From NCBI RefSeq assembly GCF_003344785.1, contig NZ_QPMK01000003.1, positions 106,877-170,876 of the forward strand: 64,000 bases of DNA. Reading direction: 5' to 3'. Numbering within the stretch: the first letter of the stretch is position 1; each line of letters starts with the position of its first letter. Below the pieces are notes generated by a model. It ran no database searches. It worked only from the letters and a program-made list of their open reading frames with translations, and was not told the origin of the DNA. The DNA is from Thalassococcus profundi (GTDB lineage Bacteria; Pseudomonadota; Alphaproteobacteria; Rhodobacterales; Rhodobacteraceae). The position numbers and the translations under genes are program-made. Below, one piece after another: positions 8,828 to 17,835 of this stretch.

Positions 8828-9157
8828 ATGAGCTTAATCACACCGAAAGACCGTCTTGGCGGGCTGGAGGAGGAGCGCGTTCATATCGCGTTGATCCTGC
8901 GCACGCTCAAAAGCCAGTTGAACGCCCTCAACGAACGGGTCGCCGAAAAGGATCTGGGAGATCCCGCAGCGGCCGGGAAACTGCTGGGCGAAGTCCGCTA
9001 CTGGCTCAAGGCGGCCCGCGAAACGGAGGCTGAACTTGACACCGCAAAACGCCAGAGAGACGGCATTTCAGAAGGATACGGCATCGACCTCGACCACGCC
9101 CGAACTGAGATCGGGTGCCGTCTGGCTCGCCTCCGAACCTGTTGCCGTTCAGGATGA
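8828..9157 (+). CDS. GTA small terminase-like protein (gp1 type)
   Basis: 109-residue protein immediately upstream of, and overlapping, the GTA large terminase. The central part (about 14-85) is heptad-rich and likely coiled coil; the C-terminal motif LDHARTEIGCRLARLR is, to my recollection, the conserved end of Rhodobacterales GTA gp1, which in R. capsulatus acts as the small terminase TerS that helps TerL load DNA. The ATG at 8828 is followed by MSLITPKDRL. The coding region overlaps the large-terminase gene by 122 nt, in a different frame. Identification rests on position and the C-terminal motif. Confidence 0.6.
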   Translation: MSLITPKDRLGGLEEERVHIALILRTLKSQLNALNERVAEKDLGDPAAAGKLLGEVRYWLKAARETEAELDTAKRQRDGISEGYGIDLDHARTEIGCRLARLRTCCRSG

Positions 9158-10448
9158 ATTCATCGAGAGCCTGACGGACGGAGAGTTGCTGGCGCTGCCC
9201 TATCTCTTCGACTTCTGGGCAATGGAGCACCAGCTGCCCCCCGCGGGCGACTGGCGGTCCTGGGTGATCCTGGGCGGGCGCGGCGCGGGCAAGACCCGCG
9301 CCGGTGCCGAATGGGTGCGCGCCCGGGTCGAGGGGGCGCGCCCGCTCGATCCGGGCCGCTGCCGCCGCTTCGCGCTGATCGGCGAAACCCTGGACCAGGT
9401 GCGCGAGGTGATGATCTTCGGCGACAGCGGCCTTCTGGCCTGCTCGCCCCCGGACCGCCGCCCGACCTGGAGCGCCACCCGCCGCACGCTGGTCTGGCCC
9501 AACGGCGCCGAGGCCATGGCATTCTCGGCCCACGAGCCCGAGGCTTTGCGCGGCCCGCAGTTCGACGGCGCCTGGGTCGACGAGCTGGCCAAGTGGAAGA
9601 AAGGCAAGGAGACCTGGGACATGCTGCAATTCGCCCTGCGCCTGGGCGACCAGCCGCGGGTCTGTGTCACCACCACGCCGCGCAACGTCGGCGTGCTCAA
9701 GGAATTGCTGGCCAGCCCGAGCACGGTCACCACCCATGCCGGGACGGAGGCCAACCGGGCCAACCTCGCGCAGTCCTTCCTCGACGAGGTCAGGGCGCGC
9801 TACGCCGGCACCCGGCTGGGACGGCAGGAACTCGACGGCACGCTGCTCGACGACATCGAGGGCGCGCTCTGGACCCGCGCGCAGCTCGAAGCCCGGCGCT
9901 GCGACGACCTGCCCGCGTTCGACCGGATCGTGGTGGCGGTCGACCCGCCGGTCACGGGCCGCGCCGGGTCGGACGAATGCGGTATCGTGGTCGTGGGCGC
10001 GCAGCTGGACGGCCCGCCACAGGACTGGCGCGCCGTGGTGCTGGAAGACGCCAGCGTGCAGGGTGTGGGGCCGCTCGCCTGGGCGCAGCGCGCGGTCACG
10101 GCGATGGAGCATTGGGGCGCCGACCGGCTGGTGGCCGAGGTCAACCAGGGCGGCGACATGGTCGAGGCGGTGCTGCGCCAGATCGACGCCTTCGTGCCGG
10201 TCACCAAGGTGCATGCGGCGCGCGGCAAGGTGGCCCGCGCCGAACCCGTGGCGGCGCTCTACGAGCAGGGGCGGGTCGCGCATCGCCCGGGGCTCGACGC
10301 GCTCGAGGACCAGATGTGCCAGATGAGCCGGACCGGATACGAGGGACGTGGCAGTCCCGACCGGGTCGATGCGCTGGTCTGGGCGCTGACCGACCTGATG
10401 ATCAGCCCCGCCGCAAAATGGCGGCGTCCGCAGGTCAGAGCGTTGTGA
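9036..10448 (+). CDS. GTA large terminase subunit (TerL, gp2 type)
   Basis: ATP-driven DNA packaging motor and nuclease of gene transfer agents. 470 residues. ATPase: Walker A GGRGAGKT (80-87) and Walker B WVDE (180-183). RNase H-like nuclease: VAVDPPVTG (Asp303), SDECGIVVVG (Asp313) and SPDRVDALVW (Asp442, Asp445), so all acidic residues appear intact. The start is TTG, supported by GGAGG ending 6 nt upstream inside the preceding gene. The motif RSWVILGGRGAGKTRAGAEW is typical of Rhodobacterales GTA. The expected portal, protease and capsid genes do not follow; lpxC does. Confidence 0.92.
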   Translation: MTPQNARETAFQKDTASTSTTPELRSGAVWLASEPVAVQDEFIESLTDGELLALPYLFDFWAMEHQLPPAGDWRSWVILGGRGAGKTRAGAEWVRARVEGARPLDPGRCRRFALIGETLDQVREVMIFGDSGLLACSPPDRRPTWSATRRTLVWPNGAEAMAFSAHEPEALRGPQFDGAWVDELAKWKKGKETWDMLQFALRLGDQPRVCVTTTPRNVGVLKELLASPSTVTTHAGTEANRANLAQSFLDEVRARYAGTRLGRQELDGTLLDDIEGALWTRAQLEARRCDDLPAFDRIVVAVDPPVTGRAGSDECGIVVVGAQLDGPPQDWRAVVLEDASVQGVGPLAWAQRAVTAMEHWGADRLVAEVNQGGDMVEAVLRQIDAFVPVTKVHAARGKVARAEPVAALYEQGRVAHRPGLDALEDQMCQMSRTGYEGRGSPDRVDALVWALTDLMISPAAKWRRPQVRAL

Positions 10449-10783
10449 GCCGGCCCGGCTTGGGACCTCTTCATGTGCCGCAGGGCGGCGGTCCGAAGGT
10501 GGTTTGCGGCAGTCAATTCGTGACAAACATGGCGCAAAACTCGGGTCGCCGCGATTTTCCTGGTGATGTGACGGGACCCGCCGGCCTGTCGAAAATCGTC
10601 ATTTAATTCACCGTTAACAGAGTGTTATGCAGCGAAGTCTGGACATGCGCGGGACGGCGCCGGTTTGCGGCGGCGGATGTTTCAGACCGTTGCAATACTT
10701 GATTTGAGAGCACAGGGGGCGTCCATTATTTCCTCTCCCAAAGCGCAACGGAGGTCATCCGTTCGACATTTGGGGGTAGTCAC
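10449..10783. other. 335-nt non-coding region between terL and lpxC
   Basis: No credible reading frame and no trace of a GTA portal gene. It holds a CtrA box at 10603-10618 and an AT-rich stretch at 10594-10630 in otherwise GC-rich DNA. The lpxC ribosome-binding site (GGGGG at about 10772-10776) is at its end. This is the likely promoter region for lpxC. Confidence 0.6.
10603..10618. promoter_or_regulatory. CtrA-type binding site TTAA-N7-TTAAC upstream of lpxC
   Basis: TTAA (10603-10606), seven bases, TTAAC (10614-10618) matches the complete CtrA consensus including the trailing C. It lies 166 nt before the lpxC start and 155 nt after the terL stop. It could tie lpxC to the CtrA cell-cycle circuit (inference). 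Confidence 0.55.
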
Positions 10784-11707
10784 GTGCAGACAACCATACG
10801 TACAGCGATCAGCTTCGAGGGCATCGGCCTGCATTCGGGCAAACCCGCCCGGCTGACCATCCGTCCCGCCTCGGCCAATCACGGGGTGTGGTTCAAGCGT
10901 GTCGACATCCTGCTGGGCGACAACATGGTTCCGGCGCGCTGGGACGCGGTGGAGCTGTCGCCGCTCTGCACCCGTATCAAGAACCGCGCCGGTGTCGAAA
11001 TATCGACCGTCGAACACGTCATGGCGGCTCTGGCCGGTTGCGGCGTGCACAATGCGCTCATCGAGATCGACGGGCCCGAAGTGCCGATCCTCGACGGATC
11101 GAGTGCCCCCTTCGTGCGTGGCATCCTGTCGCGTGGCGCGCGGGTTCTGCCGATGCCGCTGCGGGTGATGGAAGTGCTGACCCCGGTCGAAGTGCACACC
11201 GCCCACGGCTGGGCGCGGCTGAGCCCGGGGCAGGGCGGTCTGAGCATGGATTTCCACATCGATTTCGACGATGCGGCCATCGGCGTGCAGGACAAGACCC
11301 TGAACCTCGCCAACGGCACATTCGTGCGCGAGTTGTGCGACAGCCGGACCTTCTGCCGGCAGGCGGACGTGGACACGATGCGCGCCAACGGGCTCGCGCT
11401 GGGCGGCAACATGGAAAACGCCGTGGTGGTCGATGGCGACCGGGTGCTGAGCCCCGGCGGCCTGCGCCATGCCGACGAGGCCGTGCGCCACAAGATGCTG
11501 GATGCGCTGGGCGACCTGTCGCTGGCGGGGGTGCCGATCCTCGGGCATTACACCGGGCACAAGGCTGGGCACTCGATGACCAACATGCTGCTGCGCGAGA
11601 TTTTCAGCATGCCGGAGGCTTTCCGCATGATCGAAGTCGATGGCCACACCGCCGCGCGTTTGCCCGGGGCCGGGGTGGTGCGCGACGAGATTCCGGCGGT
11701 CGCCTGA
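10784..11707 (+). CDS. lpxC: UDP-3-O-acyl-N-acetylglucosamine deacetylase
   Basis: Cytoplasmic zinc enzyme for the committed step of lipid A synthesis. 307 residues, normal length. Zinc ligands are visible in STVEHVMA (His78) and RHKMLDALGD (His236, Asp240), and the catalytic histidine in GHKAGHSM (His263). The start is GTG with a G-rich Shine-Dalgarno just upstream. In many relatives lpxC follows ftsZ; here it follows the GTA terminase, while the downstream order bamD-recN is conserved. A CtrA box is upstream and a hairpin terminator downstream. Confidence 0.96.
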   Translation: MQTTIRTAISFEGIGLHSGKPARLTIRPASANHGVWFKRVDILLGDNMVPARWDAVELSPLCTRIKNRAGVEISTVEHVMAALAGCGVHNALIEIDGPEVPILDGSSAPFVRGILSRGARVLPMPLRVMEVLTPVEVHTAHGWARLSPGQGGLSMDFHIDFDDAAIGVQDKTLNLANGTFVRELCDSRTFCRQADVDTMRANGLALGGNMENAVVVDGDRVLSPGGLRHADEAVRHKMLDALGDLSLAGVPILGHYTGHKAGHSMTNMLLREIFSMPEAFRMIEVDGHTAARLPGAGVVRDEIPAVA

Positions 11708-11730
11708 CACCCTCGCGCATCTGCGATCCA

Positions 11731-11753
11731 CAAAACGCCGCAAAGGCGTTTTG
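11731..11753 (+). terminator. Hairpin terminator after lpxC
   Basis: Perfect 9-bp stem CAAAACGCC / GGCGTTTTG around a GCAAA loop; the 3' arm ends in TTTT. It lies 24 nt past the lpxC stop and 80 nt before bamD. The arm sequence resembles the CGTTTTGC/GCAAAACG hairpin in the repeat at 43988. Confidence 0.65.
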
Positions 11754-11832
11754 CACCCGAATTTTCTGTGCTAGGACCGTTCGCAACGGCGCGGCCCATG
11801 GCCTCGCAACCGGAAGATTGAGGGTAGCAAGC

Positions 11833-12699
11833 ATGTCAGGCGGCGGGTCGCGAAGCGGTGTGATCGGGGCGTTACTGGTGGCCACGCTTCTTGCGGGGTG
11901 CGGCGGAAACGGGCTATCGGGGATACTTTCGCGGGACGACAGGGACGAGCAGAACCTCGAACGGTTCACGGCAGAGCAGATCTTTGAACGTGGCGAATTC
12001 GAGCTGGAAAGCCGCGACCCCGAGGATGCCGCCTTCTATTTCGGAGAGATCGAGCGGCTGTACCCCTATTCGGAATGGGCCAAGCGCGCGCTGATCATGC
12101 AGGCCTATGCCTATCATCAGGACCGCGATTACGAGAACAGCCGCGCCGCGGCACAGCGCTACATCGACTTCTATCCGCTCGAGGACGATGCGGCCTATGC
12201 GCAGTACCTCCTGGCGCTCAGCTATTACGACCAGATCGAGGAAGTGGGCCGCGACCAGGGCCTGACCTTCCAGGCGCTGCAAAGCCTGCGCACCGTGATC
12301 GAACGCTATCCCGAGAGCGAATATGCGCGGTCCTCGGTGCTGAAGTTCGACCTTGCCTTCGATCACCTTGCCGGCAAGGAGATGGAGATCGGGCGCTACT
12401 ACCTCAAGCGCGAACATTTCGGCGCGGCGATCAACCGCTTCCGCGTCGTCGTGGAGGATTTCCAGACCACGACGCATACGCCCGAGGCGTTGCACCGGCT
12501 GGTGGAATCGTACCTGTCGCTGGGCCTGACAGACGAGGCCCAGACCGCAGGGGCGATCCTGGGCTTCAACTACCAGTCCACGGAGTGGTACGAGGACAGC
12601 TATGCGCTGCTGACCGGGCGGGGGCTGACGCTCGAGGCCGCGGGCGACAACTGGCTGGCGCAGATCTACCGCCAGATGGTCCGCGGGGAGTGGCTCTGA
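11833..12699 (+). CDS. bamD: Outer membrane assembly lipoprotein BamD
   Basis: Lipoprotein of the BAM complex that folds beta-barrel proteins into the outer membrane. 288 residues. A lipoprotein signal peptide with lipobox LLAGC places the modified Cys near residue 20; the rest is built of tetratricopeptide-like repeats, for example RGEFELESRDPEDAAFYFGE and ALSYYDQIEEVGRDQG. The ATG at 11833 has a GAGG ribosome site upstream. Its position between lpxC and recN is conserved in Rhodobacteraceae (formerly annotated comL). Confidence 0.93.
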   Translation: MSGGGSRSGVIGALLVATLLAGCGGNGLSGILSRDDRDEQNLERFTAEQIFERGEFELESRDPEDAAFYFGEIERLYPYSEWAKRALIMQAYAYHQDRDYENSRAAAQRYIDFYPLEDDAAYAQYLLALSYYDQIEEVGRDQGLTFQALQSLRTVIERYPESEYARSSVLKFDLAFDHLAGKEMEIGRYYLKREHFGAAINRFRVVVEDFQTTTHTPEALHRLVESYLSLGLTDEAQTAGAILGFNYQSTEWYEDSYALLTGRGLTLEAAGDNWLAQIYRQMVRGEWL

Positions 12700-12888
12700 G
12701 GAGTGCGACGCCGGCCTGGCGTGAAGGGCCGGCGGTGGCCCAGAGGCGCCGCGCGGCCGCAGGTCGGTGTTCAGTGAGACCGCACGGGGCGACCCGTTGG
12801 GCATCCCAAGCGACCTTGACACTTAGTAGCGCTGCGGCGAGACCTTCGTCATCTCGACGGATCCCGCCAACTGCCAAAGGCCGCACCC

Positions 12889-14541
12889 ATGCTGCGCGCG
12901 CTTGATATTCGCGACATGCTGATCATCGACCGGCTGGAACTTGCCTTCCAGCCCGGGCTCAACGTGCTGACCGGCGAAACCGGCGCGGGCAAGTCGATCC
13001 TGCTGGACTCGCTGGGCTTCGTGCTGGGCTGGCGGGGACGGGCCGAACTGGTGCGGCAGGGGGCCGAGCAGGGCGAGGTCATGGCGGTCTTCGACCTGCC
13101 AAAGGGCCATCCCGCCCGCGCGGTGCTAGAGGAGGCGGGCCTGCCCGGCGGCGACGAGCTGATCCTGCGCCGGGTCAACACCGCCGACGGGCGCAAGACC
13201 GGCTGGGTCAACGACCGGCGCGTGTCGGGCGAGGTGCTGCGGCGGCTGTCGGACACGCTGGTGGAACTGCACGGCCAGCACGACGACCGCGGCCTTCTGG
13301 ACCCCAAGGGCCACCGCGACATCCTCGATGCCTACGGCGCGCTCGACGCGGCCCGCGCCGAGGTGCGCCACCGCTGGACCTTGCGGGCGAAGGCGCGCAA
13401 GACGCTGACCGAGGCCCGCGCCGCGCTCGATGCGGTGCGCGCCGAAGAGGATTTCCTACGCCATTCGGTGGCCGAATTGCAGAAACTCGACCCGCAGACC
13501 GGCGAGGATGCGGAACTCGACGCCCGCCGCCGGTCGATGCAGGCCGCAGAGAAGGTCCGCGACGATATCGCCCAGGCCTCTGCAGCCTTGGGATACGAAG
13601 GCGCCGAGGGCGCCATGGCCCGCGCGCTGCGCTGGCTCGAAGGGGCAGCGGACCGGGCCGACGGGCGGCTCGATGCGCCGGTGGCGGCGCTGGCGCGCGC
13701 CATGGCGGAACTGGACGAGGCGTCGCACGGGGTGGCCGATTGCCTCGAATCCATGGCCTTCGATCCGCGCGATCTCGAGGACACCGAAGAGCGGCTCTTT
13801 GCCCTGCGCGGCCTCGCGCGCAAGCATGCCGTGCTGCCCGACGACCTGGCAGAGCATACGGCGGCGCTCGCCGCCCGACTCGAGGCGCTGGACGCGGGCG
13901 AGGCGAAGCTGGCCGACTGCGAATGCGCAGTGACCGAGGCCGATGCCGGATACGACGCCGCCGCCGCCGCACTGACCAAAGCGCGGCAAGAGGCCGCCGC
14001 CCGGCTCGACGCCGCCGTCGCGGCAGAGCTCGCGCCGCTGAAGATGGAGCGCGCAGTCTTCACCACCCGGATCGAGGATGCCGCCCCGGGCCCCGAGGGC
14101 GTCGATGCGGTGCAGTTTACCGTCGCCACGAACCCGGGCGCGCCCGCCGGCGCGCTCAACAAGATCGCCTCGGGCGGCGAGCTGTCGCGCTTCCTGCTGG
14201 CACTCAAGGTGTGCCTCTCGCAAGAGCAGGGTCGTGGCGTCACGATGATCTTCGACGAGATCGACCGCGGCGTCGGCGGAGCCACTGCCGACGCGGTCGG
14301 CCGCCGCCTCTCGGCGCTCGCGGCCGAAGGGCAGGTGCTGGTCGTCACCCATTCGCCGCAGGTGGCAGCGCTGGGGGCGCATCACTGGCGCGTCGAAAAG
14401 CAGGTCGCCGGAGAGGTCACGACCTCGACCGTGGTTGCCCTCGATCCGCCCGCCCGCGAAGGCGAGATCGCCCGGATGCTTTCGGGCGACACGGTGACCG
14501 ACGAGGCCCGCGCCGCCGCCCGCGCGCTGCTGGCGGGATAG
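12889..14541 (+). CDS. recN: DNA repair ATPase RecN
   Basis: SMC-like ATPase acting in double-strand break repair. 550 residues, normal length. Walker A GETGAGKS (29-36); a long helical arm follows; the C-terminal half has the SMC signature ASGGELSRFLLALK and Walker B MIFDEIDRGVGG, then the D-loop region VTHSPQVAALG. I saw no alphaproteobacterial LexA box (GAAC-N7-GAAC) in the 189-nt upstream gap, so SOS control is not evident from sequence. Confidence 0.95.
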   Translation: MLRALDIRDMLIIDRLELAFQPGLNVLTGETGAGKSILLDSLGFVLGWRGRAELVRQGAEQGEVMAVFDLPKGHPARAVLEEAGLPGGDELILRRVNTADGRKTGWVNDRRVSGEVLRRLSDTLVELHGQHDDRGLLDPKGHRDILDAYGALDAARAEVRHRWTLRAKARKTLTEARAALDAVRAEEDFLRHSVAELQKLDPQTGEDAELDARRRSMQAAEKVRDDIAQASAALGYEGAEGAMARALRWLEGAADRADGRLDAPVAALARAMAELDEASHGVADCLESMAFDPRDLEDTEERLFALRGLARKHAVLPDDLAEHTAALAARLEALDAGEAKLADCECAVTEADAGYDAAAAALTKARQEAAARLDAAVAAELAPLKMERAVFTTRIEDAAPGPEGVDAVQFTVATNPGAPAGALNKIASGGELSRFLLALKVCLSQEQGRGVTMIFDEIDRGVGGATADAVGRRLSALAAEGQVLVVTHSPQVAALGAHHWRVEKQVAGEVTTSTVVALDPPAREGEIARMLSGDTVTDEARAAARALLAG

Positions 14542-14681
14542 GCGTTCGGTGCGGCGCGCCGCCCGAAAGATCAATCCTGCGAAGGGCGTCCGCCAACATC
14601 GCCCTTTCCGCCGTCACCACCTTGCGACCCGCCGCACGGGCCGGTAAACGCAATCCCGACACCGCATCGCAAGAGGCCCCC

Positions 14682-14969
14682 ATGTCCATCGACACAGAGA
14701 CCGCCGCCCGCGTGGCGAAACTGGCCCGCATCAAGGTCGAAGACGACGCGCTGCCGGCGCTCGCATCTGAATTCAACACCATCCTCGGCTTCATCGAGCA
14801 GCTGCAGGAAGTGGATGTCGACGGCGTGGAGCCGATGGTGTCGGTGACGCCGATGCGGCTCAAGCGCCGCGACGACGCGGTGACCGACGGCGACCAGCAG
14901 GACCGCGTCCTGTCGAACGCTCCCGACGCCCGCGAGGGCTTTTTCGCCGTTCCGAAAGTGGTGGAATGA
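14682..14969 (+). CDS. gatC: Asp/Glu-tRNA(Asn/Gln) amidotransferase subunit C
   Basis: Small subunit of the amidotransferase that converts misacylated Glu-tRNA(Gln) or Asp-tRNA(Asn) to the correct aminoacyl-tRNA. 95 residues, the usual size. Family motifs: [11 protein letters not shown] near the N-terminus, [15 protein letters not shown] in the middle and [18 protein letters not shown] at the end. It overlaps gatA by an ATGA junction, so the two are translationally coupled. gatB is not in the window. Confidence 0.95.
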   Translation: MSIDTETAARVAKLARIKVEDDALPALASEFNTILGFIEQLQEVDVDGVEPMVSVTPMRLKRRDDAVTDGDQQDRVLSNAPDAREGFFAVPKVVE

Positions 14970-16453
14970 TGACCGACCTGACCAAGATGACCGTGGCCGC
15001 GGCCCGCGACGCCCTGCGCGCGGGCGAGGTGACCAGCGCCGAGCTGACCGAGGCCTGCCTCACGGCGATTGACGCCGCCGATGCGCTGGGCGCCTTCGTG
15101 CACAAGACGCCCGAGATCGCCCGCGAGCGTGCCGCCGCCGCCGATGCGCGTCTGAAAGCGGGGGACGCGCCCGACCTCTGCGGCATCCCGATGGGGATCA
15201 AGGACCTCTTCTGCACCAGGGGCGTGCCGAGCCAGGCCGCGAGCCGCATCCTCGAAGGCTTCCGCCCCGAATATGAATCCACCGTGTCGCAGCAGTTGCA
15301 GGACGCGGGCGCGGTGATGCTGGGCAAGCTCAACATGGACGAATTCGCCATGGGCAGCAGCAACGAAACCAGCGTCTACGGCAACGCCGTGAACCCCTGG
15401 CGGCGCGGCAACGACGACGCGGCCCTGACCCCCGGCGGATCCTCGGGCGGGTCCGCCAGCGCCGTGGCCGCCGACCTCTGCCTCGCCGCGACCGGCACAG
15501 ACACCGGCGGCTCGATCCGCCAGCCCGCCGCCTTTACCGGCATCACCGGCATCAAGCCCACCTACGGCCGCTGCTCGCGCTGGGGCATCGTTGCCTTCGC
15601 CTCGTCGCTGGACCAGGCCGGGCCGATGACCAAGGACGTGCGCGACGCCGCCATCGTGCTGCGCGCCATGTGCGGGCACGACCCGAAGGACAGCACCTCC
15701 GCCGACCTCGCCGTGCCGGATTTCGAGGCGGCGCTGACCGGCGACATCAAGGGCAAGACCATCGGCATCCCGCGCGAATACCGCATGGACGGCATGCCCG
15801 CCGAGATCGAAAAGCTCTGGTCCGACGGCGCCGACATGCTGCGCGACGCCGGAGCGAAGATCGTCGATATCTCCTTGCCGCACACCAAATACGCACTGCC
15901 CGCCTATTACGTTATCGCCCCCGCCGAAGCGTCCTCGAACCTCGCCCGCTACGACGGCGTGCGCTATGGCCGCCGGGCAAAGCTGTCCCAGGGCGACGGC
16001 ATCACCGAAATGTACGAAAAGACCCGCGCCGAAGGCTTCGGGCCCGAGGTGCAGCGCCGTGTCATGGTCGGCACCTACGTGCTGTCGGCGGGCTTTTATG
16101 ACGCCTATTACAATCGCGCCCGCAAGGTCCGCACCCTGATCAAGCGCGACTTCGAACAGGCTTTCGACCAGGGCGTCGACGCGATCCTGACCCCCGCCAC
16201 GCCCTCGGCCGCCTTCCCGCTGGGGATGGAGATGGACGACCCGGTGCAGATGTACCTCAACGACGTTTTCACGGTTACGGTGAACCTCGCCGGGCTGCCG
16301 GGCATTTCCGTGCCCGCCGGAACCGACAAGGACGGCCTGCCGTTGGGTCTGCAGCTGATCGGGCGGCCCTGGGAAGAGGGCGATCTGCTCAACACCGCCT
16401 ATGCGCTCGAACGCGCGGCGGGTTTTGTGGCCAAGCCCGGGAAATGGTGGTAA
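14966..16453 (+). CDS. gatA: Asp/Glu-tRNA(Asn/Gln) amidotransferase subunit A
   Basis: Glutaminase subunit that releases ammonia for tRNA transamidation. 495 residues. The amidase-family catalytic set is complete: Lys79 in GIKDLF, cis-Ser in [11 protein letters not shown] (about 159-160) and nucleophile Ser183 in [11 protein letters not shown]. Starts at the first of two adjacent ATG codons overlapping the gatC stop. Two-gene gatCA operon; gatB must lie elsewhere, which is common in this group. Confidence 0.96.
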   Translation: MMTDLTKMTVAAARDALRAGEVTSAELTEACLTAIDAADALGAFVHKTPEIARERAAAADARLKAGDAPDLCGIPMGIKDLFCTRGVPSQAASRILEGFRPEYESTVSQQLQDAGAVMLGKLNMDEFAMGSSNETSVYGNAVNPWRRGNDDAALTPGGSSGGSASAVAADLCLAATGTDTGGSIRQPAAFTGITGIKPTYGRCSRWGIVAFASSLDQAGPMTKDVRDAAIVLRAMCGHDPKDSTSADLAVPDFEAALTGDIKGKTIGIPREYRMDGMPAEIEKLWSDGADMLRDAGAKIVDISLPHTKYALPAYYVIAPAEASSNLARYDGVRYGRRAKLSQGDGITEMYEKTRAEGFGPEVQRRVMVGTYVLSAGFYDAYYNRARKVRTLIKRDFEQAFDQGVDAILTPATPSAAFPLGMEMDDPVQMYLNDVFTVTVNLAGLPGISVPAGTDKDGLPLGLQLIGRPWEEGDLLNTAYALERAAGFVAKPGKWW

Positions 16454-16487
16454 GCCCACGACACAGGCGCTGGAAGGTATGACTGGC

Positions 16488-17177
16488 ATGAAAATTCTTC
16501 TGATCTGCGGCGCGGCGGCCCTGGCCCTGGGCGCCTGCACGACCTCGGTGCCCGACAGCGGCGCGGGGGTCGGCTTCGGCGACTACGACAGCTACCAGGC
16601 GCAGCAGGCCGCCCGCGACGCTCAGCTCGAAGGCCGCACCACCGTGCCCGCACCGTCGGATGTGCAAGGCAGCACGCTCGGCAATCCCGACCCGGTGATC
16701 GCCGGGGCCGAGGCGGCGCTGAACGGCGGCGGCCCGGTGCAGGCCTCGCCGTCCAATCCGGCGCCGCAGGTGGTCGAGAACGCCGCTGGCATCTCGAACG
16801 AGAACAGCTTCGACGCGGTGTCGAGCGAACGCGACATCCAGGCCGATGCGCAGCTCATCGCCCAGAACCGCGCCCAGTACCAGGTGATCCAGCCCACCGC
16901 GCTGCCCAGCCGCAGCGGCAGCGACGGGCCGAACATCGTGGCCTATGCCCTGCGCACCGACAATCCTGTCGGCACGCCGCTCTACAGCCGCTCGCGCTTT
17001 GCCAGCGCCGAGAAGGCACAGCGCGCCTGCGCCGGCTATGCATCCTCGGATCTGGCGCAAGAGGCCTTCCTCGCCGCCGGCGGACCCGAACGCGACCGCC
17101 AGAACCTCGACCCGGACGGCGACGGTTTTGCCTGCGGCTGGAACCCTGCGCCCTTCCGCGCGGTGCGCCGGAACTGA
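16488..17177 (+). CDS. Excalibur-domain lipoprotein
   Basis: 229-residue predicted lipoprotein of unknown role. The signal peptide MKILLICGAAALALGAC ends in lipobox LGAC; a low-complexity Gln/Ala-rich region follows, and the C-terminus carries an Excalibur-type Ca-binding-like motif, NLDPDGDGFACGW. I prefer the ATG at 16488 to the one at 16479 because it starts the signal peptide directly and has GGAAGG 10 nt upstream. The stop overlaps a possible CTG start of the next gene (CTGA), hinting at joint translation with the amidase, which also acts at the cell wall. Confidence 0.8.
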   Translation: MKILLICGAAALALGACTTSVPDSGAGVGFGDYDSYQAQQAARDAQLEGRTTVPAPSDVQGSTLGNPDPVIAGAEAALNGGGPVQASPSNPAPQVVENAAGISNENSFDAVSSERDIQADAQLIAQNRAQYQVIQPTALPSRSGSDGPNIVAYALRTDNPVGTPLYSRSRFASAEKAQRACAGYASSDLAQEAFLAAGGPERDRQNLDPDGDGFACGWNPAPFRAVRRN

Positions 17178-17227
17178 CCCCCGGCCGGCATCCGTCCCCG
17201 AATTTCGGTCCGCGCCGCGATGGCGCG

Positions 17228-17833
17228 GTGCCCGACTTGGTCGTGATCCATTACACCGCCATGCAGACCGCCGAAGCCGCCCGCGACCGGCTTTGCGATC
17301 CCGAGGCCGAGGTGTCTGCCCATTACCTGATCTGCGAACGGGGCCGCTGCTGGCAGCTGGTGGACGAGGACCAGCGCGCCTGGCACGCGGGCGCGGGCCG
17401 CTGGGGCGGCGTCACCGACGTCAATTCCCGGTCCATCGGCATCGAACTGGCCAATACCGGCGCGCAGCCCTTTCCGGAGCCGCAATTCGCAACGCTGGAA
17501 ACGCTGCTCGCAGACATCGTTAACCGCTGGCAAATCGCCCCTGAACGTGTCATCGGCCACGCGGACATGGCCCTCGGCCGCAAGATCGACCCCGGCCCGC
17601 GCTTCGACTGGCGCCGCCTCGCACGCCGCGGCCTGTCGGTCTGGCCGCAGGTTGCCGTCCCGGGCGATTTCCACGCCGACGCCGCCAAAGTCGGCTATGC
17701 TTTCGACGACAGCCAGCACGCGGCACTGTTGCAAAGCTTCCGCGACCGCTTCCGCCCCGGCGCCACCGGCGCCCGCGACGACACCGACCGCGCCCTCATT
17801 GCCGATCTCGCGCAGCGCTTCCCGGCCCGCTGA
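17228..17833 (+). CDS. N-acetylmuramoyl-L-alanine amidase, Amidase_2/AmpD-like
   Basis: Zinc amidase cutting the bond between muramic acid and the peptide stem in peptidoglycan or its fragments. From the GTG at 17228 it has 201 residues; VVIHYTAM holds the first zinc His (8), WHAGAGRWGG and GHADMALGRKIDPG supply the rest, and a C-terminal helical region about 140-200 follows. The frame is open upstream and encodes HPSPNFGPRRDGA, which I recall as the conserved N-terminus of this family, so the true start may be the CTG at 17174 overlapping the upstream stop. Either way it is coupled to the Excalibur lipoprotein gene. Confidence 0.85.
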   Translation: MPDLVVIHYTAMQTAEAARDRLCDPEAEVSAHYLICERGRCWQLVDEDQRAWHAGAGRWGGVTDVNSRSIGIELANTGAQPFPEPQFATLETLLADIVNRWQIAPERVIGHADMALGRKIDPGPRFDWRRLARRGLSVWPQVAVPGDFHADAAKVGYAFDDSQHAALLQSFRDRFRPGATGARDDTDRALIADLAQRFPAR

Positions 17834-17835
17834 TC

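Noticed and set aside
10449-10783. Possible remnant of a GTA portal gene after terL
   Set aside because: None of the frames shows portal-like motifs; the region looks like promoter DNA for lpxC.
12700-12888. LexA-controlled promoter for recN
   Set aside because: No GAAC-N7-GAAC or GTTC-N7-GTTC site seen in the gap; a TTGACA is present but has no fitting -10.
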